Of a DNA stretch of 13,047 nt, positions 6,143 through 13,047 are shown one piece after another (within the stretch, counting starts at the first letter, position 1; each line of letters begins with the position of its first letter). The translations under genes and the position numbers were made by a program. Source of the DNA: DASRBO01 sp035653595 (GTDB lineage Bacteria > Actinomycetota > Acidimicrobiia > Acidimicrobiales > JAJPHE01); NCBI GenBank assembly GCA_035653595.1, contig DASRBO010000074.1, positions 1 through 13,047 on the forward strand, given 5' to 3'. A model generated the notes under the pieces. That model worked only from the letters and a program-made list of their open reading frames with translations, was not told the origin of the DNA and searched no databases.

Positions 6143-8006
6143 CGATGGCCTCCATGATGGCGGTCTCCACCTCGGCCACCCGGAAGGGCTGGCCCTGCAC
6201 CTTGGTGAGGGCGCGGGCGTCGACCAGGAACTCTGCTCGCACCAGCTTGGAGAGGTGACCCAGGTTGATCTCCGGAACCAGCACGGCCCGGTAGCTACGC
6301 AGGACCTCGCCCAGGTTGGCGGGGAACGGATTCAGATGAACCAGATGGGCCTGGGCGACCTTGCGCCCCCGCGCCCGCACCCGCCGCACGGCGGCCTTGA
6401 TGGTCCCGTAGGTCGAGCCCCACCCGAGCACCAGCACCTCGGCACCGTCCTCGCCGTCGACCTCGACGGGCGGGATGTCCTTGGCGATGCCGGCGATCTT
6501 CGCCGCCCGCAGCCGCACCATCCGCTCGTGGTTGGCCGGGTCGTAGGAGATGTTGCCGCTGCCGTCCTCCTTCTCGATACCGCCGATGCGGTGCTCGAGG
6601 CCGGGAGTACCCGGCACCGCCCACGCCCGTGCCAGCGTCTCCTCGTCGCGCAGGTACGGGAGGAAGACCGGGCGGCCGTCGGCGTCGGTGCCGTTGGCCT
6701 CGGTGGCGAAGGGCACGGCGATGTCCGGCAGGGCGCTGGCATCAGGGAGCCTCCAGGGCTCGGCGCTGTTGGCCAGGTAGCCGTCGGACAGCAGGTACAC
6801 CGGGGTGCGGTACTTGATGGCGATCCGCACCGCCTCGATGGCCGCCCAGAAGGAGTGGCCCGGTGTCATCGCCGCCACCACCGGCACCGGTGCCTCGCCG
6901 TGGCGCCCGTACATGACGTGGAGCAGATCGGCCTGCTCGGTCTTGGTGGGCATGCCGGTCGAAGGCCCCGCCCGCTGGATGTCGACGATGATGAGCGGTA
7001 GCTCGAGGCTGACGGCGAGACCGACCGTTTCGGACTTGAGGTCGATGCCCGGCCCGCTGGTCGTGGTGATCCCGAGGTGGCCGCCGAAGGCCGCCCCCAA
7101 CGCCATGCTCACCCCGGCGATCTCGTCTTCGGCCTGCAGGGTGCGCACGCCGAAGTTCTTGTGGCGGGACAGCTCGTGCAGGATCGTCGAGGCCGGCGTG
7201 ATCGGATAGGAGCCGAGGAAGATCGGCATCTTCGCCGCCTGGCTGGCGGCCAGCAGACCCCAGGACAGGGCGGTGTTGCCGTTGATGTTGGTGTAGGTGC
7301 CCGGCTCGAGCACGGCCGGCTTGACCTGATAGGTGACCTGGAACAGCTCGGCGGTCTCGCCGAAGTTGTAGCCCGCCTTGAAGGCGAGGGTGTTGGAGTC
7401 GGCCACCATGGGGCTCCGGCTGAACCGCTCGACGATCCAGTCGAGGGTCTCCTGGACGGGGCGGTGGTACAGCCAGGTGACAAGTCCCAGGGCGAAGAAG
7501 TTCTTGGACCGCTCGGCGTCGCGGGGCTTGGCGCCGGTGGGCTTGGTCGCCTCGAGCGTCAACGAGGTCATCGGGACCTCGTAGATGGAGTACCCGGCCA
7601 GGGTCCCGTCCTCCAGTGGGTTGGCGGAGTAGCCCGCCTTGGCCAGCGACCGGTCGTCGAACGCGTCCGAGTTGAGGATGATGGTGGCACCCATCGGCAG
7701 GTCGGTGATGTTGGCCCGGAGTGCAGCCGGGTTCATCGCCACCAGGACATTGGGGTAGTCGCCCGGGGTCAGGATGTCGTGGTCCGATATGTGGACCTGG
7801 AACGCCGAAACGCCGGCGAGGGTGCCGGCCGGGGCCCGGATTTCGGCCGGGAAGTCCGGCAGCGTCGAGAGGTCGTTCCCGAAGATTGCGCTCACCGTGG
7901 TGAAGCGGTCACCGGTGAGCTGCATGCCGTCCCCGGAGTCCCCGGCGAACCGGATGACGACACGATCCAGGTCCTGGGGGGTTCGGGTCTCCACTGTCTC
8001 CGTCAA
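6135..8006 (-). CDS. korA: 2-oxoacid:ferredoxin oxidoreductase, fused gamma-alpha subunit
   Basis: This is the 623-residue large subunit, with the gamma domain at the N-terminus (about 14-200; FAGDSGDGMQLTGD at 20-33) joined to the alpha domain. The alpha domain carries YPITPAS at 267-273, the loop typical of 2-oxoacid specificity in two-subunit enzymes, followed by QAEDEIAGVSMALGAAFGG and TTTSGPG. There is no cysteine-rich ferredoxin domain, as expected for the KorA type. The start is TTG 8006-8004: GGGAG (8016-8012) lies 5 nt upstream, and the frame is closed by a TAG eight codons before it. It overlaps korB by 8 nt. In aerobic actinobacteria KorAB can replace or supplement 2-oxoglutarate dehydrogenase in the TCA cycle; that role here is inferred. 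Confidence 0.95.
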   Translation of the reverse strand: MTETVETRTPQDLDRVVIRFAGDSGDGMQLTGDRFTTVSAIFGNDLSTLPDFPAEIRAPAGTLAGVSAFQVHISDHDILTPGDYPNVLVAMNPAALRANITDLPMGATIILNSDAFDDRSLAKAGYSANPLEDGTLAGYSIYEVPMTSLTLEATKPTGAKPRDAERSKNFFALGLVTWLYHRPVQETLDWIVERFSRSPMVADSNTLAFKAGYNFGETAELFQVTYQVKPAVLEPGTYTNINGNTALSWGLLAASQAAKMPIFLGSYPITPASTILHELSRHKNFGVRTLQAEDEIAGVSMALGAAFGGHLGITTTSGPGIDLKSETVGLAVSLELPLIIVDIQRAGPSTGMPTKTEQADLLHVMYGRHGEAPVPVVAAMTPGHSFWAAIEAVRIAIKYRTPVYLLSDGYLANSAEPWRLPDASALPDIAVPFATEANGTDADGRPVFLPYLRDEETLARAWAVPGTPGLEHRIGGIEKEDGSGNISYDPANHERMVRLRAAKIAGIAKDIPPVEVDGEDGAEVLVLGWGSTYGTIKAAVRRVRARGRKVAQAHLVHLNPFPANLGEVLRSYRAVLVPEINLGHLSKLVRAEFLVDARALTKVQGQPFRVAEVETAIMEAIDD

Positions 8007-8011
8007 CGGTG

Positions 8012-8016
8012 CTCCC
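8012..8016 (-). promoter_or_regulatory. Ribosome binding site deciding the TTG start of korA
   Basis: On the minus strand GGGAG (8016-8012) is followed by the 5-nt spacer CACCG and the TTG start codon. No ATG or GTG in this frame lies between the upstream in-frame TAG and this codon. Confidence 0.7.
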
Positions 8017-8104
8017 GTCTCATTTCTCTACGCGACCGGCCCCGTTGCCGGCCCCGCTAAGTGATCGCCGAGCCCCGCATCCGCGGTGGGAGGGCCGTCG
8101 TTCA

Positions 8105-8124
8105 CACTGAGTTTACCGTCAGTG
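8105..8124. promoter_or_regulatory. Palindromic operator candidate over the korA -10 region
   Basis: A perfect 6-bp inverted repeat, CACTGA (8105-8110) and TCAGTG (8119-8124), flanks the 8-nt spacer GTTTACCG. The spacing is compatible with a dimeric helix-turn-helix regulator. The 9-mer GTTTACCGT recurs 126 bp away. Confidence 0.35.
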
Positions 8125-8137
8125 GCGCTGGGGCCAA
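8110..8137 (-). promoter_or_regulatory. Candidate sigma70-type promoter for korAB
   Basis: Reading the minus strand, TTGGCC (8137-8132), a 16-nt spacer and TAAACT (8115-8110) give a fair housekeeping-type promoter with a leader of about 97 nt. The -10 box lies within the CACTGA/TCAGTG inverted repeat (8105-8124), so a repressor bound there would block it. This is pattern matching only. Confidence 0.35.
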
Positions 8138-8315
8138 GGGGACGGGCCGCCCAGGGCCCCCCGCCGGGGCCCGATCCGGACTCCCCGCTCGGAATGGGCC
8201 CCTCCTGGCCGCGCCGGCCGGGCCGTCACAGGCGGGGTTTACCGTGGCCTTGACCGCCACGGCGGACCTCACTTCCCCCGCAGACGAACCGGAGTTCTGG
8301 CCTGCCCGTCGCGGG

Positions 8316-8323
8316 CGGAGGTG
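8316..8323 (+). promoter_or_regulatory. Strong ribosome binding site for the SSB-like gene
   Basis: GGAGGTGA (8316-8323) is a near-perfect complement of the 16S rRNA 3' end and is 6 nt before ATG 8330. It decides in favour of this start rather than the in-frame GTG at 8321, which lies inside the RBS. Confidence 0.8.
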
Positions 8324-8329
8324 AGAGAG

Positions 8330-8713
8330 ATGAATGTCGTCGTGCTGGCGGGTCGGCTCAGCAGCCCGCCTCAGGAGAAGCTGCTGGAGTCGGGTACCCG
8401 CCTGATGAGCCTGCAAGTCACCGTCCCTGGGGACGCCAAGGGGGCCGAGTCGGTCCCGGTCGTCTGGTTCGACGCCCCGGCCCGGGCGGTCGAGATGGAC
8501 GAGGGCGAGGAGGTAGTGGTGGTGGGCCGGGTGAGGCGTCGCTTCTTCCGGGCGGGAGGGGCCACCCAAAGCCGGACCGAGGTCCTAGCCGACTCGGTGG
8601 TGGCGGCCCGCCGGGTGGCGGCGGTGCGGTCGTCCCTGGCCGGCGCCGTCGAGCGGCTGGCGGCCGCCCTGGACCAGGCCGGCCCGGCCGGCCGGCGCTC
8701 CGGACGGCGGTAG
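8330..8713 (+). CDS. Small SSB-like OB-fold protein lacking the acidic tail
   Basis: This 127-residue protein begins MNVVVLAGRLSSPPQ, like the first strand of bacterial single-stranded DNA-binding proteins, and continues with strands compatible with an OB fold (SLQVTVPG, VPVVWFDAP, EEVVVVGRVRRRFF, TEVLADSVV; residues 27-91). The usual SSB features are reduced. There is only one tryptophan (W46). The C-terminus is a basic helix ending RRSGRR in place of the acidic D-D-I-P-F-type tip that recruits repair proteins. It is therefore unlikely to be the main replicative SSB and may be a paralogue with a private role in DNA or RNA binding. It starts a plus-strand pair with the aldolase 258 bp downstream and is divergent from korA. 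Confidence 0.7.
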   Translation: MNVVVLAGRLSSPPQEKLLESGTRLMSLQVTVPGDAKGAESVPVVWFDAPARAVEMDEGEEVVVVGRVRRRFFRAGGATQSRTEVLADSVVAARRVAAVRSSLAGAVERLAAALDQAGPAGRRSGRR

Positions 8714-8971
8714 GGGGACGGCCGCAGGGCGCTGGTGGCACGGCTCCGGCGACGGCAGGGGTCAGGCACGGCAGCGGTCTGGCGAGGCCAGGGGCAGAGC
8801 GGCGCCAGGGGTCGGCAAGGGCACCGGCCCCGGGGCTGCACCTGTCCTGGGCCAGCAGGGTCGGGGTGGGCCCGTGGGGCGGCTGGGTACTCTTGGTCAG
8901 GGCCGGGCCCTGCATCCCAGCGGCCCGGCGGCCACTACGACCACGACCAGCCAGCCAGCGAGGAGCGGACG
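8714..8971 (+). other. GC-rich gap before the aldolase gene
   Basis: This 258-bp region carries several imperfect copies of a CAGGGGTC/GGCA-type motif (about 8756-8820), but no hairpin with a T-run and no gene I can support. The aldolase frame is open back to 8735, but the peptide it would encode is Gly/Arg/Gln-rich and unlike any aldolase N-terminus. A TACTCT at 8888-8893 could be a -10 element; no good -35 partner is visible. Confidence 0.5.
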
Positions 8972-10021
8972 GTGGATCTCGAGAAGCTGCTCGGCAAGGA
9001 CGCCGAGGCGTTGCTGCAGTACAAGGCCAAGGCGATCCCGTCGGCGGAGCTGACCCTGCCCGGTCCCGACTTCGTCGACCGGGTGCTGATTGACAGCGAC
9101 CGCCCCATACCGGTGGTGAGGAACCTCCAGCAGGTGCTGAACACCGGGCGGCTGGGAGGGACCGGCTACCTGTCGATCTTCCCGGTCGACCAGGGGATCG
9201 AGCACTCCGCTGCGGCCAGCTTTGCCAAGAACCCGGCCTACTTCGACCCGAAGAACCTGGTCGAGCTGGCCATCGAGGCCGGCTGTAACGCCATCGCCAC
9301 CACCTTCGGCGTGCTCGGGATCGTGGCCCGGCGCTACGCCCACAAAATCCCGTTCATCGTCAAGATGAATCACAACGAGTTCCTGAGCTATCCGAACCGC
9401 TACGACCAGGTGATGTTCGGTAGCGTCCGCCAGGCCGCCGACCTGGGTGCCACCGGGGTCGGCGCCACCATCTACTGGGGGTCGGACGAGTCCACCCGCC
9501 AGCTTCAGGAGGTGGCCGCCGCCTTCGAGGAGGCCCACCGCCATGGGATGTTCACAGTGCTGTGGTGCTACCTGCGCAACGCCGGTTTCAAGGTCGATGG
9601 CGTGAACTACGAGAGCTCAGCCGATCTGACAGGCCAGGCCAACCACCTCGGCGTCACCCTGCATGCCGACATCATCAAGCAGAAGCTGCCCGACAACAAC
9701 GGGGGCTTCAACGCCGTCAAGTTCGGCCGCACGGACCCCCTGGTCTACGACGAGCTCACCACCGACAATCCCATCGATCTCACGCGGTGGCAGGTGGTGA
9801 ACTGCTACATGGGGCGCGTGCCGCTCATCAACTCAGGAGGCGAGTCGAAGGGCGCCGGCGACCTCGAGGCGGCGGTGCGGACGGCGGTCATCAACAAGCG
9901 GGCCGGCGGCGCGGGTCTCATCGTCGGTCGCAAGGCCTTCCAGCGCCCGATGCCAGAGGGTGTCTCGCTGCTGCACGCGGTCCAGGACGTGTACCTCAAT
10001 CCCGAGGTCACTGTCGCCTAG
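8972..10021 (+). CDS. fbaB: Class I fructose-bisphosphate aldolase, DhnA/FbaB type
   Basis: The 349-residue protein closely resembles E. coli FbaB in length and motifs. It would cleave fructose-1,6-bisphosphate to dihydroxyacetone phosphate and glyceraldehyde-3-phosphate through a lysine Schiff base, in glycolysis and gluconeogenesis in the cytoplasm. Recognisable blocks are PVDQGIEHSAA, FIVKMNHNEFLSYP, HADIIKQK (231-238, lysines K236 and K238), NCYMGRVPLINSGGESKG and AVINKRAGGAGLIVGRKAFQRPM near the C-terminus, the last forming the phosphate-binding part of the TIM barrel. I cannot say with certainty which lysine forms the Schiff base. GTG 8972 is chosen because AGGAG lies 6 nt upstream (8961-8965) and the length then matches FbaB. 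Its TAG stop falls inside a 13-bp tandem repeat shared with the convergent TPR gene. Confidence 0.93.
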   Translation: MDLEKLLGKDAEALLQYKAKAIPSAELTLPGPDFVDRVLIDSDRPIPVVRNLQQVLNTGRLGGTGYLSIFPVDQGIEHSAAASFAKNPAYFDPKNLVELAIEAGCNAIATTFGVLGIVARRYAHKIPFIVKMNHNEFLSYPNRYDQVMFGSVRQAADLGATGVGATIYWGSDESTRQLQEVAAAFEEAHRHGMFTVLWCYLRNAGFKVDGVNYESSADLTGQANHLGVTLHADIIKQKLPDNNGGFNAVKFGRTDPLVYDELTTDNPIDLTRWQVVNCYMGRVPLINSGGESKGAGDLEAAVRTAVINKRAGGAGLIVGRKAFQRPMPEGVSLLHAVQDVYLNPEVTVA

Positions 10022-10053
10022 TCCAAGCGCCTAGCCCAACCGCCTAGCCCAAC
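10015..10053. repeat. Three tandem 13-bp repeats carrying both convergent stop codons
   Basis: The tandem units are CGCCTAGTCCAAG (10015-10027), CGCCTAGCCCAAC (10028-10040) and CGCCTAGCCCAAC (10041-10053). Each holds CTAG, a palindrome that reads TAG on both strands. The first unit contains the aldolase stop (10019-10021) and the third contains the TPR gene stop (10046-10044, minus strand). The second and third copies are identical; the first differs at two positions. Confidence 0.85.
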
Positions 10054-12023
10054 GAGGAGAGACGCTCGGCGGCGTCGAAGAAGGCGCGGTCCTGGCGCAA
10101 GATGCGCCCGAACAGGTCGCGTGCCGCCGGCAGCTCACCGGCGCGCTCGTAGAGATCGGCCAGGGCGTACCACAACCGGAGATGGTGCTCCTTCGGTTGG
10201 GTGATCTTGCGGGCCGACGGCTCCAGCATCCGGATGGCGCCGGCGACGTCCCCCCGGTCGGCTCGCGACTCGGCCGCGACGATGCGACCCTCGGTCACCA
10301 GCTCCGCTGACGGCGAGGCTTCTCTGAGCTCCTCCCAGAGCCGGTCGACCGAGGGCCACTGGCGCAGGGCCCGGTGGCAGTCCTCCATGGCCGGATGCTG
10401 GTCGTAGGCTCCGGTCAGGTCGTGGAAGGCCTTGAACTGCCTGAGGGCCTCCCGCCACCGACTGATCCGGTACAGCGTCAGCCCGTACAGCTCGCGGACC
10501 GATGCTGAGGCGGGCGCCTCCTGGGCGAGGGTGCGGAGGATCTGGCGAGCCTCCTCGTACCGGTCGCGCTCGTAGGCCTTTGATGCCTGAGCGAGCCTGG
10601 CAGCGAGCCGCGGCGCCCGCTCGGCGCCGGCGGCCGAGCGCATCTCCTCGTCGAGGTGGGCCGGCACCTTCGGTTGCCGGCGGCGAGCGGAGGGCGGCTC
10701 GGGGGCCACGTACCGGCCGCCCGACTTGGCCTTGCCCCTTCCAACGACCCCCTTCGTCCCAGCCGTGGTTCGATCCTGCGTGCCGTAACGCGGGGGCACC
10801 GCTCGACCCTGCGTTCCGTAACGCGCGCCCGCCCCGTCCTTGGGAGCTCCCCTGGCCCCTGCACCCACGCCGCCCCTGGTGCGGCGTGAAGGCGCTCCCC
10901 GTGTGCCCCGAGGCGGCGCCGCGCCACGTGTCCCGCGCGTCGGCGCTCCCCAGTCGTCGCCCTCGTCGTCGGGCTCGCGCTGCCAGACCTCGGGCTCCCA
11001 GGGCTCGCGTCGGGCCGGGCCCCGGTCTTCCCACTCGTCGCGCCGCCGGCCGCCACTCCGGAACGGCTCGGACTCGTCCTCCCGCCGGGCGCTCGAGGCG
11101 CCCCGCCGGGCGACGCTCCCCCAGCCAGGACGCGCCGGCGGAGCCTTCCGCTCCTCGTCCCGCCAGCGCGGGATGCGGCTCGCGCCACCCTCAGCACGGG
11201 GGGACCGGCCGGTCCGCTCGTTGCGCCACCCCTCGTTGTTCTCTCGCCGGGGTGCTCCGGGCCGCCCTGCGGCACTAGGGCCGCCACGGCGGCCGCCTGG
11301 TGCGCGTTCTGCCCTGCCGGCGGGTGAGCCATTACGCCGGACGGCATCTGAGCCCCCTCTCCGGCCGGTGGCGGAACCCTCTCCACGGCGTCCGACGCTC
11401 GACGGTCTGCCGCCGGGAGCGGGCCTTTGCCACCTGTCATCGAAACCACCCTGGCGCCGTCCGCCTCCCGTGCCGGCCGCCGGGGGTCGCCCGGCAGCCC
11501 CCCGGCGCGGACCGCTCGGCCTGCCGCCCTCGGCGAATCGAGGCCCTGGGGAGCGCGGCGATCGGGGGCGACCCTCGCCAGCACTATCCCGTGATGTTGC
11601 TGCGGATCGACGCCGTGGGTCGTCTGACCGTGGACGACCCGCTCGAGGCCCGGCGGCGGACCGGCTGTCGCTCGAGCGATAGCTGCCCCCGGAGCCACCC
11701 CTTCGAGGGCTGCCCTCTCCACGCCTCGGAACTCCGGACCTGCTCGAACTGGAGAAACTCCCTGCTCGCGGGTTCGCGCCCCGCCCCCCGCCAGTGCCAC
11801 TCCGCCCTGTCGAACCAGAGCGGGTACCCGAACTTGGCCGGGCTGGGCGATCGGATGACGCACCGCCGGTCCACCGGCCCCTCGACGCCGACGCACCACC
11901 CCCGCGCGATCCCCCGGCGCTCGACGAACCTCGCCCCGGCGCGCTCGCTCGGCCGCGTACTCCCCCTCGCTTCGCGGGACCGGCACTTGGGCGCGGACGA
12001 TCCCTGTCGGGGGTGCCAGGCAT
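10044..12023 (-). CDS. TPR protein with a ~455-residue Arg/Gly/Ser-rich disordered N-terminus
   Basis: This is a 659-residue protein in two parts. Residues 1 to about 455 are low-complexity sequence dominated by R, G, S, P and A with many RGG, SRG and RRG patterns, a more acidic Trp-containing stretch near residues 330-360, and a short 11-residue repeat (RYGTQ-R). Residues 456-659 are alpha-helical and TPR-like, for example KAYERDRYEEARQILRTLAQ, YGLTLYRISRWREALRQFKA and ALADLYERAGELPAARDLF. The TPR part resembles the actinobacterial TPR protein encoded beside the HAD-IIA phosphatase (Rv1691 type, from memory). RGG-rich tails often bind RNA, and the gene directly follows an rRNA operon, so an RNA-related role is possible but unproven. 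ATG 12023 has no Shine-Dalgarno; a promoter 7 nt upstream suggests a leaderless mRNA. The real start could be internal. Confidence 0.8.
   Translation of the reverse strand: MPGTPDRDRPRPSAGPAKRGGVRGRASAPGRGSSSAGGSRGGGASASRGRWTGGASSDRPARPSSGTRSGSTGRSGTGGGRGANPRAGSFSSSSRSGVPRRGEGSPRRGGSGGSYRSSDSRSAAGPRAGRPRSDDPRRRSAATSRDSAGEGRPRSPRSPGPRFAEGGRPSGPRRGAAGRPPAAGTGGGRRQGGFDDRWQRPAPGGRPSSVGRRGEGSATGRRGGSDAVRRNGSPAGRAERAPGGRRGGPSAAGRPGAPRRENNEGWRNERTGRSPRAEGGASRIPRWRDEERKAPPARPGWGSVARRGASSARREDESEPFRSGGRRRDEWEDRGPARREPWEPEVWQREPDDEGDDWGAPTRGTRGAAPPRGTRGAPSRRTRGGVGAGARGAPKDGAGARYGTQGRAVPPRYGTQDRTTAGTKGVVGRGKAKSGGRYVAPEPPSARRRQPKVPAHLDEEMRSAAGAERAPRLAARLAQASKAYERDRYEEARQILRTLAQEAPASASVRELYGLTLYRISRWREALRQFKAFHDLTGAYDQHPAMEDCHRALRQWPSVDRLWEELREASPSAELVTEGRIVAAESRADRGDVAGAIRMLEPSARKITQPKEHHLRLWYALADLYERAGELPAARDLFGRILRQDRAFFDAAERLSSLG
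10771..10825 (-). repeat. 33-bp-spaced internal repeat in the TPR gene
   Basis: Two 22-bp segments, 10771-10792 and 10804-10825, match at 20 positions and are offset by 33 bp. In the protein they encode two copies of RYGTQ(G/D)R. This is the clearest exact repeat in the disordered region and suggests it grows by in-frame duplication. Confidence 0.7.
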
Positions 12024-12030
12024 GGTTAGA

Positions 12031-12058
12031 AGGCTACTGCCAGCGAGGCCAGCGCCAA
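12031..12058 (-). promoter_or_regulatory. Candidate promoter giving a leaderless TPR-protein mRNA
   Basis: On the minus strand TTGGCG (12058-12053), a 16-nt spacer and TAGCCT (12036-12031) form a plausible -35/-10 pair. Only 7 nt separate the -10 box from ATG 12023, which would put the transcription start at or next to the A of the start codon. It lies just after the rRNA operon terminator. The -35 and spacer match the korA candidate promoter. Confidence 0.45.
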
Positions 12059-12083
12059 CCCGAAATCAAGCCTGGCGCAGCCC

Positions 12084-12124
12084 AAAACGAAGAGAAGCCC
12101 TCGGCTTTCGACCGAGGGCTTCTC
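12084..12124 (-). terminator. Rho-independent terminator of the rRNA operon
   Basis: Reading the minus strand, GAGAAGCCCTCGG (12124-12112), a 7-nt loop TCGAAAG and CCGAGGGCTTCTC (12104-12092) make a perfect 13-bp GC-rich hairpin, followed by TTCGTTTT (to 12084). It begins about 7 nt after the 3' end of 5S rRNA. Confidence 0.92.
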
Positions 12125-12131
12125 CAGATTT

Positions 12132-12251
<120 letters not shown>

Positions 12252-12336
12252 CCGGTGCTCTTTCATGTCAAGGTCCCCCGACACCTAACGGCGCGGGCGC
12301 CCCTCTGAGCGTTCCATAGCGAGCACGAGCAAAAGT
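12252..12336 (-). other. 23S-5S internal transcribed spacer
   Basis: This spacer of about 85 bp lies between the 23S 3' end and 5S. It contains a GC-rich segment (around 12290-12303) and no tRNA gene. Confidence 0.8.

Positions 12337-13047
<711 letters not shown>

Larger units (their letters stand above)
8007..8329. other. Divergent intergenic region between korA and the SSB-like gene
   Basis: This 323-bp gene-free stretch contains four inverted repeats: CCGGC/GCCGG at 8036-8051; CACTGA/TCAGTG at 8105-8124 (8-nt spacer); GGGCCCC/GGGGCCC at 8154-8172 (5-nt spacer); and CCGTGGC/GCCACGG at 8242-8262 (7-nt spacer). The 9-mer GTTTACCGT occurs twice (8111-8119 and 8237-8245), once inside and once next to one of these repeats. 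A candidate korA promoter is at 8110-8137. No clear promoter for the SSB-like gene can be picked out. No small ORF is convincing. Confidence 0.6.

Noticed and set aside
8735..8971. N-terminal extension of the aldolase frame
   Set aside because: The low-complexity peptide is unlike any aldolase N-terminus; a GTG with a good RBS at 8972 gives the normal FbaB length.
10840..11682. Plus-strand open frames opposite the disordered region of the TPR gene
   Set aside because: Low-complexity GC-rich sequence leaves several frames open; only the minus frame continues into a conserved TPR domain.
12252..12336. Possible tRNA in the 23S-5S spacer
   Set aside because: No cloverleaf, TTCRA arm or acceptor stem can be formed in about 85 bp.

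Overview
The window is high-GC DNA that most resembles an actinomycete-type (Actinomycetota) chromosome, possibly an Acidimicrobiia-like lineage. Three things point that way: frequent GTG starts, a TPR / HAD-IIA / small coiled-coil gene set that recalls the tlyA-ppnK-recN neighbourhood of actinobacteria, and a fused gamma-alpha KorA with KorB. The lineage is an inference, because no 16S sequence is present.

Layout. Positions 1-1063 (minus strand) hold the start of a small coiled-coil protein and, upstream of it, a HAD-IIA phosphatase. Positions 1236-3744 (plus) hold a DUF1015 protein and a cytochrome P450 separated by 10 bp. Positions 3762-5091 hold two divergent cyclic-nucleotide-binding-fold proteins: a Crp/Fnr-like regulator whose ligand pocket and recognition helix look degenerate (minus), and a stand-alone CNB domain with an intact phosphate-binding cassette (plus). 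Positions 5123-8006 (minus) hold korA and korB, overlapping by 8 nt, which encode a 2-oxoacid (probably 2-oxoglutarate):ferredoxin oxidoreductase. Positions 8007-8329 are a divergent regulatory region with several inverted repeats. Positions 8330-10021 (plus) hold a small SSB-like OB-fold protein and a DhnA/FbaB-type class I fructose-bisphosphate aldolase. Positions 10044-12023 (minus) hold a TPR protein preceded by about 455 residues of Arg/Gly/Ser/Pro-rich disordered sequence. Positions 12084-13047 (minus) are the 3' end of an rRNA operon: 23S (partial), 5S and a strong terminator.

The most notable feature is a 274-nt insertion in the 23S rRNA gene (12634-12907, minus strand). Conserved 23S sequence stops and resumes at the junction GACAGU^UCGGUC, by my numbering between E. 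coli positions 2604 and 2605 in the peptidyl-transferase centre, next to A2602. By hand the insert folds as a complete group I intron: P1 with a U.G wobble at the 5' splice site, P3, P4, P5 (extended), P6, P7 with a G-C guanosine-binding pair, P8, P9, P9.1, P9.2, a terminal omega-G, and P10 to the 3' exon. It carries no endonuclease ORF and is about 56% GC, lower than its surroundings.

The protein genes are mostly central metabolism (KorAB, aldolase) and housekeeping or regulatory accessories. I see no insertion sequence, CRISPR array, prophage or tRNA gene.
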